Assembly (NCBI GenBank): GCA_015064635.1
Contig: SVRV01000006.1
Coordinates: forward strand, 1-64,000
Reading direction: 5' to 3'
Origin: Oscillospiraceae bacterium
Lineage (GTDB): Bacteria > Bacillota > Clostridia > Oscillospirales > SIG627
DNA length: 64,000 nt
Within the stretch, counting starts at the first letter, position 1, and each line of letters opens with the position of its first letter. The position numbers were made by a program, and so were the translations under genes. Below the pieces are notes generated by a model. The model saw only the letters and a program-made list of their open reading frames with translations. It was not told the origin of the DNA and did not search any database. This document shows positions 33,602-42,878 of the stretch, piece after piece.

Positions 33602-36600
33602 ATGACTAAGAGCTTAAAGAAGTTTGCTTGTGGCATTTTGCTTGTTGCTATATTTGCAATGACAGTGCTCACAGCAGTTGCCGATTATTCGGGAACAGAC
33701 ACAAACATTTCATGGACACTTGATACCTCAAACGGTGTACTTACCATAAGCGGAAGCGGTGCTATGCCCACTTACGCAAAGGGAAGCGCTCCTTGGTATC
33801 AGTACAAGGCAGGTGTAAAGAGCATTGTTGTTCAAAATGGCGTTATAGTAAGCCAAGGTGCTTTTTACGGCATGGAAAATTTGAATAAGATATCACTTCC
33901 TTATGTAGGTAACGGAAGCACAGCTACATATTTTGGATATGTTTTCGGAGCAGAAAACTATTTCCAGAACGAAACCTATGTTCCCGCAAGCCTTAAAACA
34001 GTTGAGATAACAGGCTCTACTGCAATTGCGGCATATGCGTTTAACAACGTATCAGGTGTTGAAAAGATAGTTATTGCTGACACAGTTACAACTATTGGAG
34101 AATGTGCATTCAAGGATTGTTCTTCTGCTAAGTATATAGTACTCGGAAGCGGAACAACTTCGGTTGGAAAAAATGCTTTCCAGAGATGCGATTCAATTGT
34201 TTATACTTTCTTCAACGGTACTTCAACCGGTTGGACAAATGTAACAGTTGATGCTACAAACTCTATTTCACCCGTATTCCTTGGTGCAGGTACACTTGCG
34301 GTAACTCCCGCAACGAAGACTGCGTATTCACTCAGCGAAAAGCTTGACCTCACCGGAATGAAGGTTACCTTTGCAGAGGTTGACGTAACAGAAAATGTTG
34401 AGGTTATAGCTCCCGATATGACAACTATCGGAACGAAGCTTGTTCAGGTTGTATTCGGAAACAAGAGCGCATATTTTAACATTACAGTTTCATCAAACGG
34501 CGAGTCGGGTGTTTCCGGTGTACTTACATGGTCTGTTAACGCAGCGGCAGGCACTCTTACCATCAGCGGTAACGGAATGATGGACAACTACACACTTGAG
34601 ACTATGGCTCCTTGGTATGCATACAGAAATTCCATTACAACCGTAAACGTTTCTGAGGGTGTTACATCCGTTGGTGCGTATGCATTCTACGGACTTACAA
34701 AGGTAACAGCAATTACACTTCCCGCAACAGTTGAGAGTGTTGATTATGCTGCATTTGAAAACTGTTCAGCACTTTCAAATCTTACCATTGCAAATACATC
34801 GGCAGTTGTTGACGGCACAGCATTCAGAAATTGTACAGCGCTTTATGCAACTTCTGGAAACGCAACATATGCTAAGGTTTCCGGAAATGCAAACTATGCT
34901 CTTATAAGCGTAGATAAGACTGCAACTTCATTTACAATCCCCGCTACAACAGTTGTTATTGCAGAGGGTGCATTTGAAAACAGTGTAATTACAACAGTTA
35001 CCGTTCCCGACAGTGTTATTACAGTTGGTGACAGTGCTTTCGCTTCAGCTGCTCTTACTTCTGCTACACTTGGTGCAGGAGTTAAATACATCGGCAACTA
35101 CGCTTTCGTAGATTGTGCATCTCTTTCAGAAATCACATTTAATGCTGTTCCGAATTTCGTTGGTGCAGGCGCATTCGCCGCAACCAAGGTTGCAGGAACC
35201 GTTTCAAACGGTGCTGTATATCTCGGCACAGCGGATAACGCATACGCAATTCTTTGGAAGGCAGAAGATACAGAGTGTACAAGCGTAGCTGTTAATGCTT
35301 CCACAAAGGTTATTGCATCACTGGCATTTGCAAATTGCAAGGCGCTCGAAGCTGTCCAGCTTCCCGAAGGACTTCTTCACATAGGAGACAGTGCATTTAA
35401 TACTTGTACAGCTCTTTACAGTGTACAGATGCCCTCAACTCTCCTTACGGTTGGAGATGCTGCATTCAAGGGATGTACAGCACTTGCAAACGTTGATTTC
35501 TCAGAATCTCTTGAAATTATCGGAAACAGCGCTTTCAGAGGCACTGCTATTACAACAGCAGTAATCGGTGCAAGCGTTGAAAACGTTGGCTATAATGCAT
35601 TCAGAGATTGTACAGCTCTTAAGACTCTTGTTTACAACGCCGGCGGTATAGGATATAAGACATTTGCTAACTGTACTTCTCTTTCAGAGGTTTATCTCGC
35701 TGATACAGTTCTTTCACTTGGAGAATATGCATTCAGCGGTTGTGCAGCACTCAAAACAGTTGCGATCCCCGATACCACAGGTACAATTGAGTTCGGTGCT
35801 CTCTACGGATGTGATGCGATTGAAAATATTGCTCTTCCTTACGTTGGAGAAAAGGCTAACGGTACAAATAAGTCATTTGCTTATATATTTGGAATGACAG
35901 CTCCCAAGAGCCTTAATATGGTACTTATTGGTTCTAACATTCCCGACAATGCATTTGACGGTATTGAATCAATTGAAACTCTTATAATCGATAAAACAAC
36001 TACAACTATTGGAACCTCAGCTTTTGATGTAGCTCCCGCAAAGGTTTATTACCTTGGTTCAGCGGAGGAGTGGTCAAGAGTAACAAATTCTGCTTCACTT
36101 TCTAACGTTGAGTTTGCAAATTCGGAGTTCGATCTTGATTCTCTCAAGGAAACCTACGAGCCTGGTGAAGTTCTTGACAGAGTTAACTTCGTGGCAACAC
36201 TCGGCACAACCGATGTTACAGCACTTCTCAGATTTGTTTCTAACCCCGTAACAAGTGAAGCCCCTGTACTTCCCGCAAAGCTTGGTTCACTTGTACAGAA
36301 CTTCAAAGCACAGATAATCAAGGATGTTGAATTTACAAATTACAGCCTTCTTCTTGAAGGAAGCATCGGTGTTAAGTTCTATGTTAAGCTCAGCGAGTTT
36401 ATCATAGACGATATCGACAACACAAAGGCTACAGTTGATTACTACGGTTCAACACACGATGTAGAACTTGTAAAGGCAGAAAACACTGTTGACGGTGCTC
36501 TTTACACAGTTAAGTTCTATGTTGCCGCAAAGGAAATGAATCAGCCTATCACTCTTATAATAACAACACCCAATGTAACAGAGTCTATTACAAGAACTGT

Positions 36601-37216
36601 TAAGGATTATGTTGATTATGTAAACGAAAATCCCGCTGATTACGCTTCTTGTATCACACTTATCAACGAAATGTACAACTACGGTGAATACTCAAGAAGC
36701 TACTTCGAAAAGGCTGAAATCACTCCCAATCCCGACCTTTCAAACGTTGAAGTAACAATTTCTAATAGCTATACACCTATCAAGAAGGGCAACGTGAGCG
36801 GTATCACCCTCAATTCATCCAGCTTACTTCTTGAAAGTAATACAACAGTTCGTCACTACTTCAAGCTCGCTGACGGTGCATCAATTTCTGATTACACCTT
36901 CACAGTAAACGGAGCAAGAGTAACACCTGTTGAAAAGGACGGACTCTACTACATTGAGGTTAATAACATTATTGCAAGATCTCTCGGCAAGCTTGATAAG
37001 ACAGTAGTTTCATCTGCAACCGAGTCCATGACAATAACATATTCACCTCTTAGCTACGTAAAGCTTGCTCTTGAAAACCGTGCAGAAAGCGATCCCGCTC
37101 TTGCAAATCTTGTTAAGGCACTTTACAAGTACTATGTAGCGGCATCTGATTACTTCGCAGATATAACAGACGAAGTAGAACCCAGCGAAGACGAATCCAA
37201 GCCTTCAATCTGGTAA
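33602..37216 (+). CDS. Secreted leucine-rich-repeat (BspA-like) protein
   Basis: A 1204-residue exported protein. Residues 1-27 are a signal peptide (KSLKKFACG, hydrophobic core, TAVA before the likely cut). Two blocks begin with the same phrase (SWTLDTSNGVLTISGSGAMP and LTWSVNAAAGTLTISGNG) and contain BspA-type LRR_5 repeats of about 23 residues, with the recurring pattern xxIGxxAFxxCxxLxxVxLPxxV; a bacterial Ig-like strand set (about 234-300) lies between them. From about 860 on there is a non-LRR beta-rich region. No LPxTG or SLH anchor is seen, so it is secreted or held non-covalently. Such proteins bind host or bacterial partners. It stands alone between its own promoter and terminator. 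Confidence 0.88.
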   Translation: MTKSLKKFACGILLVAIFAMTVLTAVADYSGTDTNISWTLDTSNGVLTISGSGAMPTYAKGSAPWYQYKAGVKSIVVQNGVIVSQGAFYGMENLNKISLPYVGNGSTATYFGYVFGAENYFQNETYVPASLKTVEITGSTAIAAYAFNNVSGVEKIVIADTVTTIGECAFKDCSSAKYIVLGSGTTSVGKNAFQRCDSIVYTFFNGTSTGWTNVTVDATNSISPVFLGAGTLAVTPATKTAYSLSEKLDLTGMKVTFAEVDVTENVEVIAPDMTTIGTKLVQVVFGNKSAYFNITVSSNGESGVSGVLTWSVNAAAGTLTISGNGMMDNYTLETMAPWYAYRNSITTVNVSEGVTSVGAYAFYGLTKVTAITLPATVESVDYAAFENCSALSNLTIANTSAVVDGTAFRNCTALYATSGNATYAKVSGNANYALISVDKTATSFTIPATTVVIAEGAFENSVITTVTVPDSVITVGDSAFASAALTSATLGAGVKYIGNYAFVDCASLSEITFNAVPNFVGAGAFAATKVAGTVSNGAVYLGTADNAYAILWKAEDTECTSVAVNASTKVIASLAFANCKALEAVQLPEGLLHIGDSAFNTCTALYSVQMPSTLLTVGDAAFKGCTALANVDFSESLEIIGNSAFRGTAITTAVIGASVENVGYNAFRDCTALKTLVYNAGGIGYKTFANCTSLSEVYLADTVLSLGEYAFSGCAALKTVAIPDTTGTIEFGALYGCDAIENIALPYVGEKANGTNKSFAYIFGMTAPKSLNMVLIGSNIPDNAFDGIESIETLIIDKTTTTIGTSAFDVAPAKVYYLGSAEEWSRVTNSASLSNVEFANSEFDLDSLKETYEPGEVLDRVNFVATLGTTDVTALLRFVSNPVTSEAPVLPAKLGSLVQNFKAQIIKDVEFTNYSLLLEGSIGVKFYVKLSEFIIDDIDNTKATVDYYGSTHDVELVKAENTVDGALYTVKFYVAAKEMNQPITLIITTPNVTESITRTVKDYVDYVNENPADYASCITLINEMYNYGEYSRSYFEKAEITPNPDLSNVEVTISNSYTPIKKGNVSGITLNSSSLLLESNTTVRHYFKLADGASISDYTFTVNGARVTPVEKDGLYYIEVNNIIARSLGKLDKTVVSSATESMTITYSPLSYVKLALENRAESDPALANLVKALYKYYVAASDYFADITDEVEPSEDESKPSIW

Positions 37217-37235
37217 GAATCAAACAGTAAGATTT

Positions 37236-37264
37236 AAAAAACCGGACTTTTTGTCCGGTTTTTT
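37236..37264 (+). terminator. Terminator after the LRR protein gene
   Basis: ACCGGAC (37241-37247) pairs with GTCCGGT (37253-37259), extended by five A-T pairs, 5-base loop, T-rich tail. Confidence 0.8.
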
Positions 37265-37284
37265 AATTTTTTTTGAAGAACCTA

Positions 37285-37313
37285 TTGCATATTGTCGAAA
37301 TGTATGTTATAAT
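37285..37313 (+). promoter_or_regulatory. Promoter of the riboswitch-controlled symporter
   Basis: TTGCAT (37285-37290), 17-base spacer, TATAAT (37308-37313). Confidence 0.65.
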
Positions 37314-37340
37314 GCAATGTAAAATTTAATACCCATTGAA

Positions 37341-37450
37341 GTGTGCGGAACGAAAGAACCGTTCACCGAGGGGACTCTGGAGAATCTCATTTATTTGAGT
37401 GCCGAAGGTGCAAGGTGAAATACCGAATCTCTCAGGCAAAAGGATAGAGT
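37341..37450 (+). ncRNA. Glycine riboswitch (one full aptamer with a reduced upstream stem)
   Basis: The leader contains the conserved glycine-aptamer blocks in order: CTCTGGAGA, a variable stem, GCCGAAGGTGCAA, and ATCTCTCAGGCAAAAGGATAG. Upstream, GAACG (37348-37352) can pair with CGTTC in front of CACCGAG, which looks like the remnant or ghost stem seen next to single glycine aptamers. It lies between the promoter at 37285 and the Na+/alanine-glycine symporter at 37538, a well-known partner of this riboswitch. Downstream, CATAAACAC can pair with GTGTTATG around 37455-37478 as part of the switching region; on or off behaviour cannot be read safely. Confidence 0.9.
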
Positions 37451-37537
37451 AAAAGCATAAACACTTTTTTGTGTTATGTCATTTTCCGGAGTTGCTGTTT
37501 TACAGTAACTTTATTTTTATTTTAGGAGGTCTTCTAA

Positions 37538-38956
37538 ATGGAAGAAAAACTTTTAGGTATTGTGGCGAAAGCCAATTCCTTTCTTGCGGATTATATTCTT
37601 ATAATCCTTTTGGTAGGAACAGGCTTGTTCTTCACATTCAAAACAAAATTTGTACAGATTCGTTGTTTTGGCGAAGGTATGAAAAAGGTGTTTGGGAACA
37701 TAAAGTTATCCGGTGGTAAACAGTCCGGAGGACTCAGCTCCTTCCAGGCACTTGCAACAGCTATTGCAGCTCAGGTAGGTACCGGTAATATCGTTGGTGC
37801 TTCGGGTGCTATTCTTGTTGGTGGTCCCGGTGCGATTTTCTGGATGTGGGTAATCGCATTTCTTGGAATGGCAACTATTTACGCAGAGGCAACTCTTGCT
37901 CAGGAAACACGTGAAGTGGATGCGAACGGTGAGGTACACGGCGGTCCTGTTTACTACATGAAGAAGGCATTCAAAGGCGGATTTGGCAAATTCCTTGCTG
38001 TATTCTTCTCAATAGCAACAATTCTTGCTCTCGGCTTTATGGGTACCATGGTTCAGTCAAATTCAATTGCTGAATCTTGTAACACTGCTTTCGGTGTTCC
38101 CGGTTGGGTAGTAGGTCTTATCCTTGCAATTGTTTCCGCATTTATTTTCCTTGGCGGTATTCAGAGAATTGCTTCGGTTACAGAGAAGCTTGTTCCGATA
38201 ATGGCATGTATATTCCTTCTTGGCGGTTTTGCAGTGCTTGCCGTTAACATTAAGTATGTGCCCACAACCTTCGGACTCATATTCAAATATGCTTTCACTC
38301 CCGATGCTCTTATCGGCGGTGGAATCGGTTATGCGCTTAAAACAGCAATCAGCCAGGGTGCAAAAAGAGGACTTTTCTCCAACGAAGCAGGTATGGGTTC
38401 AACTCCTCATGCACATGCTCAGGCTAAGGTTGAAAAACCCCACGACCAGGGTGTAGTTGCCATGGTTGGTGTGTTTATTGACACATTTGTTGTACTTACT
38501 GTGACTGCTCTTGTTGTAATTACTATGCTTTATGCAAAAGACGGTGCTGTCCTCAACGGACTTACAGAGGATGCGTATATTTCCGCAACTTCCGGTGATG
38601 CGGCAATTGTATCCAAAACAAGTGCAATGCAGATGGCGATAGGTTCCGCATTTGGAACAAACTTCGGTAATATCTTTGTAGCTATTTGTTTGCTTTTCTT
38701 TGCATATTCCACTGTTATCGGATGGAACTTCTTTGGTAAAGTAAATGTTCAATATCTTTTCAAGAATTCAAAGATTGCAGTTGCTGTTTACTCAATAATC
38801 GCAATAGTGTTTATTTTCCTTGGTACTCTCGTTTCTAATAATCTTGTTTGGGAAATGACCGACTTCTTTAACTACCTGATGGTTCTTCCTAACGTTATAG
38901 CACTTATAGCACTTTGGAAGATAGTTGTAAAAAACTCAAAGAGCAATAAGAAATAA
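37538..38956 (+). CDS. Sodium:alanine/glycine symporter (AGCS family)
   Basis: A 472-residue membrane protein with about eleven hydrophobic helices. The phrases ATAIAAQVGTGNIVGASGA and GGPGAIFWMWV near residues 68-100 and SNEAGMGSTPHAHA near 277 are hallmarks of the AGCS family, which imports alanine or glycine with Na+. Length is standard. TAGGAGG precedes the ATG. The glycine riboswitch in its leader argues that glycine is a substrate. It is followed by its own terminator. Confidence 0.95.
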   Translation: MEEKLLGIVAKANSFLADYILIILLVGTGLFFTFKTKFVQIRCFGEGMKKVFGNIKLSGGKQSGGLSSFQALATAIAAQVGTGNIVGASGAILVGGPGAIFWMWVIAFLGMATIYAEATLAQETREVDANGEVHGGPVYYMKKAFKGGFGKFLAVFFSIATILALGFMGTMVQSNSIAESCNTAFGVPGWVVGLILAIVSAFIFLGGIQRIASVTEKLVPIMACIFLLGGFAVLAVNIKYVPTTFGLIFKYAFTPDALIGGGIGYALKTAISQGAKRGLFSNEAGMGSTPHAHAQAKVEKPHDQGVVAMVGVFIDTFVVLTVTALVVITMLYAKDGAVLNGLTEDAYISATSGDAAIVSKTSAMQMAIGSAFGTNFGNIFVAICLLFFAYSTVIGWNFFGKVNVQYLFKNSKIAVAVYSIIAIVFIFLGTLVSNNLVWEMTDFFNYLMVLPNVIALIALWKIVVKNSKSNKK

Positions 38957-38965
38957 ATATAAGCA

Positions 38966-38997
38966 AATATGGAGCCGATTAAGGCTCCATATTTTTT
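38966..38997 (+). terminator. Terminator after the AGCS symporter gene
   Basis: Perfect 11-bp stem (38966-38976 with 38983-38993), 6-base loop, six-T run. Confidence 0.8.
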
Positions 38998-39005
38998 GAA
39001 TATGA

Positions 39006-39034
39006 TTGACTTTGAAGGCTTGTGGTATTATAAT
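39006..39034 (+). promoter_or_regulatory. Promoter of the flavodoxin-like reductase gene
   Basis: TTGACT (39006-39011), 17-base spacer, TATAAT (39029-39034). Confidence 0.7.
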
Positions 39035-39053
39035 ATAAGAAAGGAGTGATTAT

Positions 39054-39635
39054 TTGAAAAAGCTTACCTTTATCAACGCTTGTGTCAGAGAAGAAGAATC
39101 ACGCACGCTCACAATTGCAAAGCCCCTTATGGAAGAGCTGAAAAAGCGCTATGAAATAACCGAAATAAAGCTGTCACGCTCAACGCTTTCTCCTATTACT
39201 TTGCCGCTTTACAAAGAAAGAGGAACAAAAGGATTGTCAGATGAGGATTTAAAGAACGGACGTCTTGTGGCGGAGGCTGACAGAATAGTTATTGCCGCAC
39301 CCTTTTGGGATATGGGGATACCTTCAATACTTAAGACCTTCATTGAACATATTTCCGCACCCGACTTGACATTCTGCAATAATACGGACGGAAGCACAAG
39401 AGGAAACTGCAAAGCAGAAAAGTTACTCTATATTACGACAAGAGGCATGGAGATAGAAACAGGTTCTCCTCTTGAGCAAGGCTCTTCCTACCTTAAGGCA
39501 CTTTCGTGGCTTTGGGGACTTGGAGACGTTATAACAGTGGCGGTGCAGGGCACGGACGTAAATGATGCCGAAACCACGAATAATCGCATTTCAGAAGCTA
39601 TAAAATATGGAATTGAAATTTGCAAGGAGTTTTAA
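39054..39635 (+). CDS. FMN-dependent NAD(P)H oxidoreductase (azoreductase-like)
   Basis: A 193-residue flavodoxin-fold reductase. The N-terminal LTFINACVREEESRTLTIA gives the phosphate-binding loop for FMN, AAPFWDMGIPSILKTFIEH near residue 82 is the AcpD/azoreductase-type flavin contact, and ITTRGMEI the third loop. It transfers electrons from NAD(P)H to quinones or azo compounds. The start is TTG at 39054 with AAAGGAG eight bases upstream; no in-frame ATG lies near. Three bases separate its stop from the PHP gene, so they form a two-gene operon. Confidence 0.86.
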   Translation: MKKLTFINACVREEESRTLTIAKPLMEELKKRYEITEIKLSRSTLSPITLPLYKERGTKGLSDEDLKNGRLVAEADRIVIAAPFWDMGIPSILKTFIEHISAPDLTFCNNTDGSTRGNCKAEKLLYITTRGMEIETGSPLEQGSSYLKALSWLWGLGDVITVAVQGTDVNDAETTNNRISEAIKYGIEICKEF

Positions 39636-39637
39636 AA

Positions 39638-40435
39638 ATGAAATTTGTAATTGACCACGATTTGCACATTCACTCGCAATATTCAAACTGTTCATCCGAC
39701 CCTGAACAGAACAACGAAAGAATACTTAAATATGCAAAGGATAACGGACTTAAGAAAATCTGCCTTACCGACCACCTTTGGGACGAAAACTTACCTTGTG
39801 ATTTTGACGGATATCAGGAATCCTGCTTTAAGAAAATATCAAAAGCACTTCCCATCCCGAAGGATGACGAAGTGGAATTTCTCTTTGGTTGTGAGACCGA
39901 AATGGACTGGCAGAATATGATAGGCTTGTCATACAAGCTGTACGATACCTTTGATTTTATCATCGTCCCTATCAATCATCTTCATCTCACTCCATTTACA
40001 AGACGTGTCGAGGATGATGAAACGGAGAGAAGAATTGACCTTTTCTACCGTCGCTTTGACAGACTTTTATGCTCTGACTTGCCTTTCGGCAAGGTCGGTC
40101 TTGCACATCCCACGTGCTCGCTTATGGCAAGAGACCTTGAGCAATCAAATGAAATGCTTGAAAAAATGGATAAAAATGTACTTCGAGAGCTTTATACGAG
40201 AGCACAGAAAAAGAACCTCGGTATAGAAATAAACGAGAGTACCCTCAAATTTGATGACAGACGTCGCGCGCTTTATATTGAACATATGACTGTTGCAAAG
40301 GATTGCGGTTGTAAGTTTTATCTTGGAAGTGATGCTCATCATCCTGTAAGCTTTGATAACAGCATTAAGAATTTTGAAAATGCAATTGAGCTTCTTGGAC
40401 TTACAGAGGACGATAAATTTGATTTTGCAAAATAA
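39638..40435 (+). CDS. PHP-domain phosphoesterase (histidinol-phosphatase-like)
   Basis: A 265-residue PHP protein: DHDLHIHSQYSN near the start (His metal pair), CLTDHLWD, GCETEMD, NHLHL, AHPTC and LGSDAHHP supply the metal ligands in the normal order. Length and the H..SD pattern resemble HisJ-type histidinol phosphatases, but no histidine genes are near, so the substrate is open. AAGGAG at 39624 selects the ATG at 39638 over the earlier in-frame start at 39620, which lies in the previous gene. Confidence 0.85.
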   Translation: MKFVIDHDLHIHSQYSNCSSDPEQNNERILKYAKDNGLKKICLTDHLWDENLPCDFDGYQESCFKKISKALPIPKDDEVEFLFGCETEMDWQNMIGLSYKLYDTFDFIIVPINHLHLTPFTRRVEDDETERRIDLFYRRFDRLLCSDLPFGKVGLAHPTCSLMARDLEQSNEMLEKMDKNVLRELYTRAQKKNLGIEINESTLKFDDRRRALYIEHMTVAKDCGCKFYLGSDAHHPVSFDNSIKNFENAIELLGLTEDDKFDFAK

Positions 40436-40445
40436 ATAACAATTG

Positions 40446-40474
40446 TTGACAAATTGATACATGCATGTTAAAAT
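40446..40474 (+). promoter_or_regulatory. Promoter of the SNF-family symporter gene
   Basis: TTGACA (40446-40451), 17-base spacer, TAAAAT (40469-40474). A small hairpin follows in the leader (AGTCGG 40489-40494 with CCGACT 40502-40507). Confidence 0.65.
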
Positions 40475-40525
40475 AATATTAACATAATAGTCGGTACTAT
40501 TCCGACTTAAAATAGGAGAAAGATT

Positions 40526-41923
40526 ATGGCAAGAGACCGCTTAGGTAGCCGTCTTGGCTTCATTCTGCTCAGTGCGGGATGTGCTATCGGCTGTGGAAAC
40601 GTATGGAAATTCCCGTGGATGGCAGGACAGTATGGTGGAGGCGCATTCGTTGTACTTTACCTTATATTCTTGGTTATCCTTGGATTACCCGTTATGCTTA
40701 CAGAATTTGCAGTGGGCAGAGCAAGTCAGCAGAGCCCTGTTAAAGCATATCAAAAGCTCGAAAAGCCCGGACAGAAATGGCACATTCACGGATATGTGTC
40801 CCTCGTGGCAAACTTCTTACTTATGATGTTTTATACATCTGTTACAGGATGGATGATCCATTATTTTGTATCCTTTGTAAAGGGCGATATGACAGGCATA
40901 TCCAACGAAGCATCAGCAAGCCTTTTTGGTAATATGCTTTCAAACCCCGCTATAATGGTTGGATTTATGGCAGTTGTTGTTGTGCTTGGATTTCTTGTTC
41001 TTTCATTTGGCGTTCAGAAGGGACTTGAGAGAGTTACAAAGTATATGATGCTTGCTTTGATGGCACTTATCGTTATACTTGCAGTTAACTCATTTACACT
41101 CAGCGGAGCAAAAGAGGGACTTACCTTCTATCTTAAACCTGATTTTTCTAAGATTGACGGAAATGTTATCGTTGGCGCTATGAACCAGGCTTTCTTTACT
41201 CTTAGCCTTGGTATCGGTTCGATGGCTATTTTCGGAAGCTATCTTGGAAAAGACCGTTCGCTCCTTGGTGAATCTGTAAATATTATCGCACTTGATACTT
41301 TCGTTGCTATATTTGCGGGTCTTATCATTTTCCCCGCTTGCTTCACATTCGATGTTGAACCCGGTGCAGGTCCCAGCCTTCTCTTTGTTGCAATGGCGAA
41401 GGTTTTCAATAATATGGACGGTGGCAGAATCTGGGGTTCACTCTTCTTCCTCTTTATGACCTTTGCGGCAATGTCAACCATTATCGCAGTATTTGAAAAC
41501 ATACTCGCGTGTGTTTCAGAGCTTACAGGTTGGTCAAGAAAGAAGACTTGTCTTATTTGCGGTGCAGCGTTGCTTGTACTCTCACTTCCTTGTGCGCTCG
41601 GATTCAATCTCCTTTCGGGATTTGTTCCCTTTAATTCAGGTTCATCATTCCTTGACCTTTGGGATTTCCTCGTGTCCTATTGTGCACTTCCTCTCGGCTC
41701 ATTGTGCTACGTTTTGTTTGTTACACGTAAGAAAGGCTGGGGATTTGACAATTTCCTCAATGAGGTTAATGCAGGTAAGGGTATGAAGATTGGCAAGTGG
41801 ATTCGTCCTTATATGGCATATGTGCTTCCCTTGATTATCATAGCTCTTTTCCTTGTAGGAATTTCAACATTCCCATTCACAGATAACTTCACTATCTGGG
41901 GTTGGATTAAAGGATTATTCTAA
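40526..41923 (+). CDS. Neurotransmitter:sodium symporter family (LeuT-like) transporter
   Basis: A 465-residue membrane protein of the SNF/NSS family with the signature start SAGCAIGCGNVWKFPWMAGQ, including the unwound TM1 that binds Na+ and substrate, followed by GGGAFVVLYLIFLVILGLPV. About eleven helices are visible, a common number for bacterial members, which import amino acids with Na+. The exact amino acid cannot be told. GGAGAAAG precedes the ATG; single-gene unit with its own promoter and terminator. Together with the riboswitch-controlled symporter it marks this region as an amino-acid uptake island. Confidence 0.94.
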   Translation: MARDRLGSRLGFILLSAGCAIGCGNVWKFPWMAGQYGGGAFVVLYLIFLVILGLPVMLTEFAVGRASQQSPVKAYQKLEKPGQKWHIHGYVSLVANFLLMMFYTSVTGWMIHYFVSFVKGDMTGISNEASASLFGNMLSNPAIMVGFMAVVVVLGFLVLSFGVQKGLERVTKYMMLALMALIVILAVNSFTLSGAKEGLTFYLKPDFSKIDGNVIVGAMNQAFFTLSLGIGSMAIFGSYLGKDRSLLGESVNIIALDTFVAIFAGLIIFPACFTFDVEPGAGPSLLFVAMAKVFNNMDGGRIWGSLFFLFMTFAAMSTIIAVFENILACVSELTGWSRKKTCLICGAALLVLSLPCALGFNLLSGFVPFNSGSSFLDLWDFLVSYCALPLGSLCYVLFVTRKKGWGFDNFLNEVNAGKGMKIGKWIRPYMAYVLPLIIIALFLVGISTFPFTDNFTIWGWIKGLF

Positions 41924-41928
41924 ACAAA

Positions 41929-41963
41929 TAAGGTGTAGCTAAATGCTACACCTTAATTTTTTT
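41929..41963. terminator. Terminator between convergent symporter and LysR genes
   Basis: Perfect 11-bp stem (41929-41939 with 41945-41955), 5-base loop, seven-T run; the minus side is also A-rich, so it may act in both directions. Confidence 0.75.
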
Positions 41964-41965
41964 GA

Positions 41966-42781
41966 TTAAAGAGAGTTGAAATAATTTGCAAAGCTTAAAA
42001 TTTTATTCTTGTTTTTGCAGTTTTTTCTGTAAAACAGCCAAAGCGTTCTTGATACGGGAGGAGATATTGGCAGGATGTTGATTTCATCGGTGCTGCCTGC
42101 AACCGACAGCAAAGGAAGCATTGAAATGCCCATTTCCGCTTTCACCATTTGTATTATCGGTCCGTCATCATGCGAGCTTATCATAATTACATCGTCAAAA
42201 AGCTCTTTTTGAACACTTTCCGCTATTTTGGTTTCGTTTGACATTATAAAGGTTTCGGGATAGTATGTATCGGTTCTGAATTCAGTATAACCTGTTTTGC
42301 TTTTTGGAAATATTGCAACGAAGGGGTCTTCCATAATCTTTATAGCTTCGTATCCCGAAGATGGTATTCTATCACCTATGAGAATATCAGCTCCGCAATT
42401 CATTAAGTCAACCAAGGTGTTTACAACTGTTATGTTTATGTGAGTGTCGGTGGTGTCGGAGCAAAACTTTTTCACCACATCAGGTAAAAGGTATTTTGAA
42501 ACACTGGAAAATGTACCGATTGTAAGCGTTTTGCTTTTTTTAGGCATACCGCATATTTCATTTTTTATATCGCAAATCTGTCTTAATGCATCAACTATTT
42601 CCGCATCCTTCACTTCAATTCCCGAGTGAGTACGTTTTATAAATTCTGTGCCTATTTCATCTTCCAAGGCATCGGCGATATGTGTAAGTGCTGACGGAGT
42701 ATACGAGTAAATCTCTGCGGCTTTTGAAAAAGAGCCAAGCTCCAAGGCATAAAGTATCATTTCAATTTTTGTTATATCCAT
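41966..42781 (-). CDS. LysR-family transcriptional regulator
   Basis: A 271-residue regulator. Residues 1-60 form the LysR winged HTH (ALELGSFSKAAEIYSYTPSA, then DALEDEIGTEFIKR), and the rest a periplasmic-binding-like effector domain (LTIGTFSSVSKYLLPDVVKKF, then ADILIGDRIP and MVKAEMGISMLP). It is somewhat short for the family (about 290-300). Divergent from the EamA permease with overlapping promoters, so it very likely controls that gene and itself. Ligand unknown. Confidence 0.88.
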   Translation of the reverse strand: MDITKIEMILYALELGSFSKAAEIYSYTPSALTHIADALEDEIGTEFIKRTHSGIEVKDAEIVDALRQICDIKNEICGMPKKSKTLTIGTFSSVSKYLLPDVVKKFCSDTTDTHINITVVNTLVDLMNCGADILIGDRIPSSGYEAIKIMEDPFVAIFPKSKTGYTEFRTDTYYPETFIMSNETKIAESVQKELFDDVIMISSHDDGPIIQMVKAEMGISMLPLLSVAGSTDEINILPISPPVSRTLWLFYRKNCKNKNKILSFANYFNSL

Positions 42782-42813
42782 ACTGTCACCTGTTGAAAAA
42801 TATTCATATCCAT

Positions 42814-42842
42814 ATTATAAAACCGAACTTCACATTTGTCAA
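42814..42842 (-). promoter_or_regulatory. Promoter of the LysR gene
   Basis: Minus strand: TTGACA (42842-42837), 17-base spacer, TATAAT (42819-42814); perfect boxes, interleaved with the divergent promoter. Confidence 0.7.
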
Positions 42843-42857
42843 GAACTATGCTATAAT
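42829..42857 (+). promoter_or_regulatory. Promoter of the EamA permease gene
   Basis: TTCACA (42829-42834), 17-base spacer, TATAAT (42852-42857); shares 14 bases with the divergent LysR promoter. Confidence 0.6.
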
Positions 42858-42878
42858 CCATAACCGAGGTGATTTTTT

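Noticed and set aside
37453..37480. Classical terminator in the riboswitch expression region
   Set aside because: The CATAAACAC/GTGTTATG pairing has a bulge and no T run behind it, so I did not call it a terminator.
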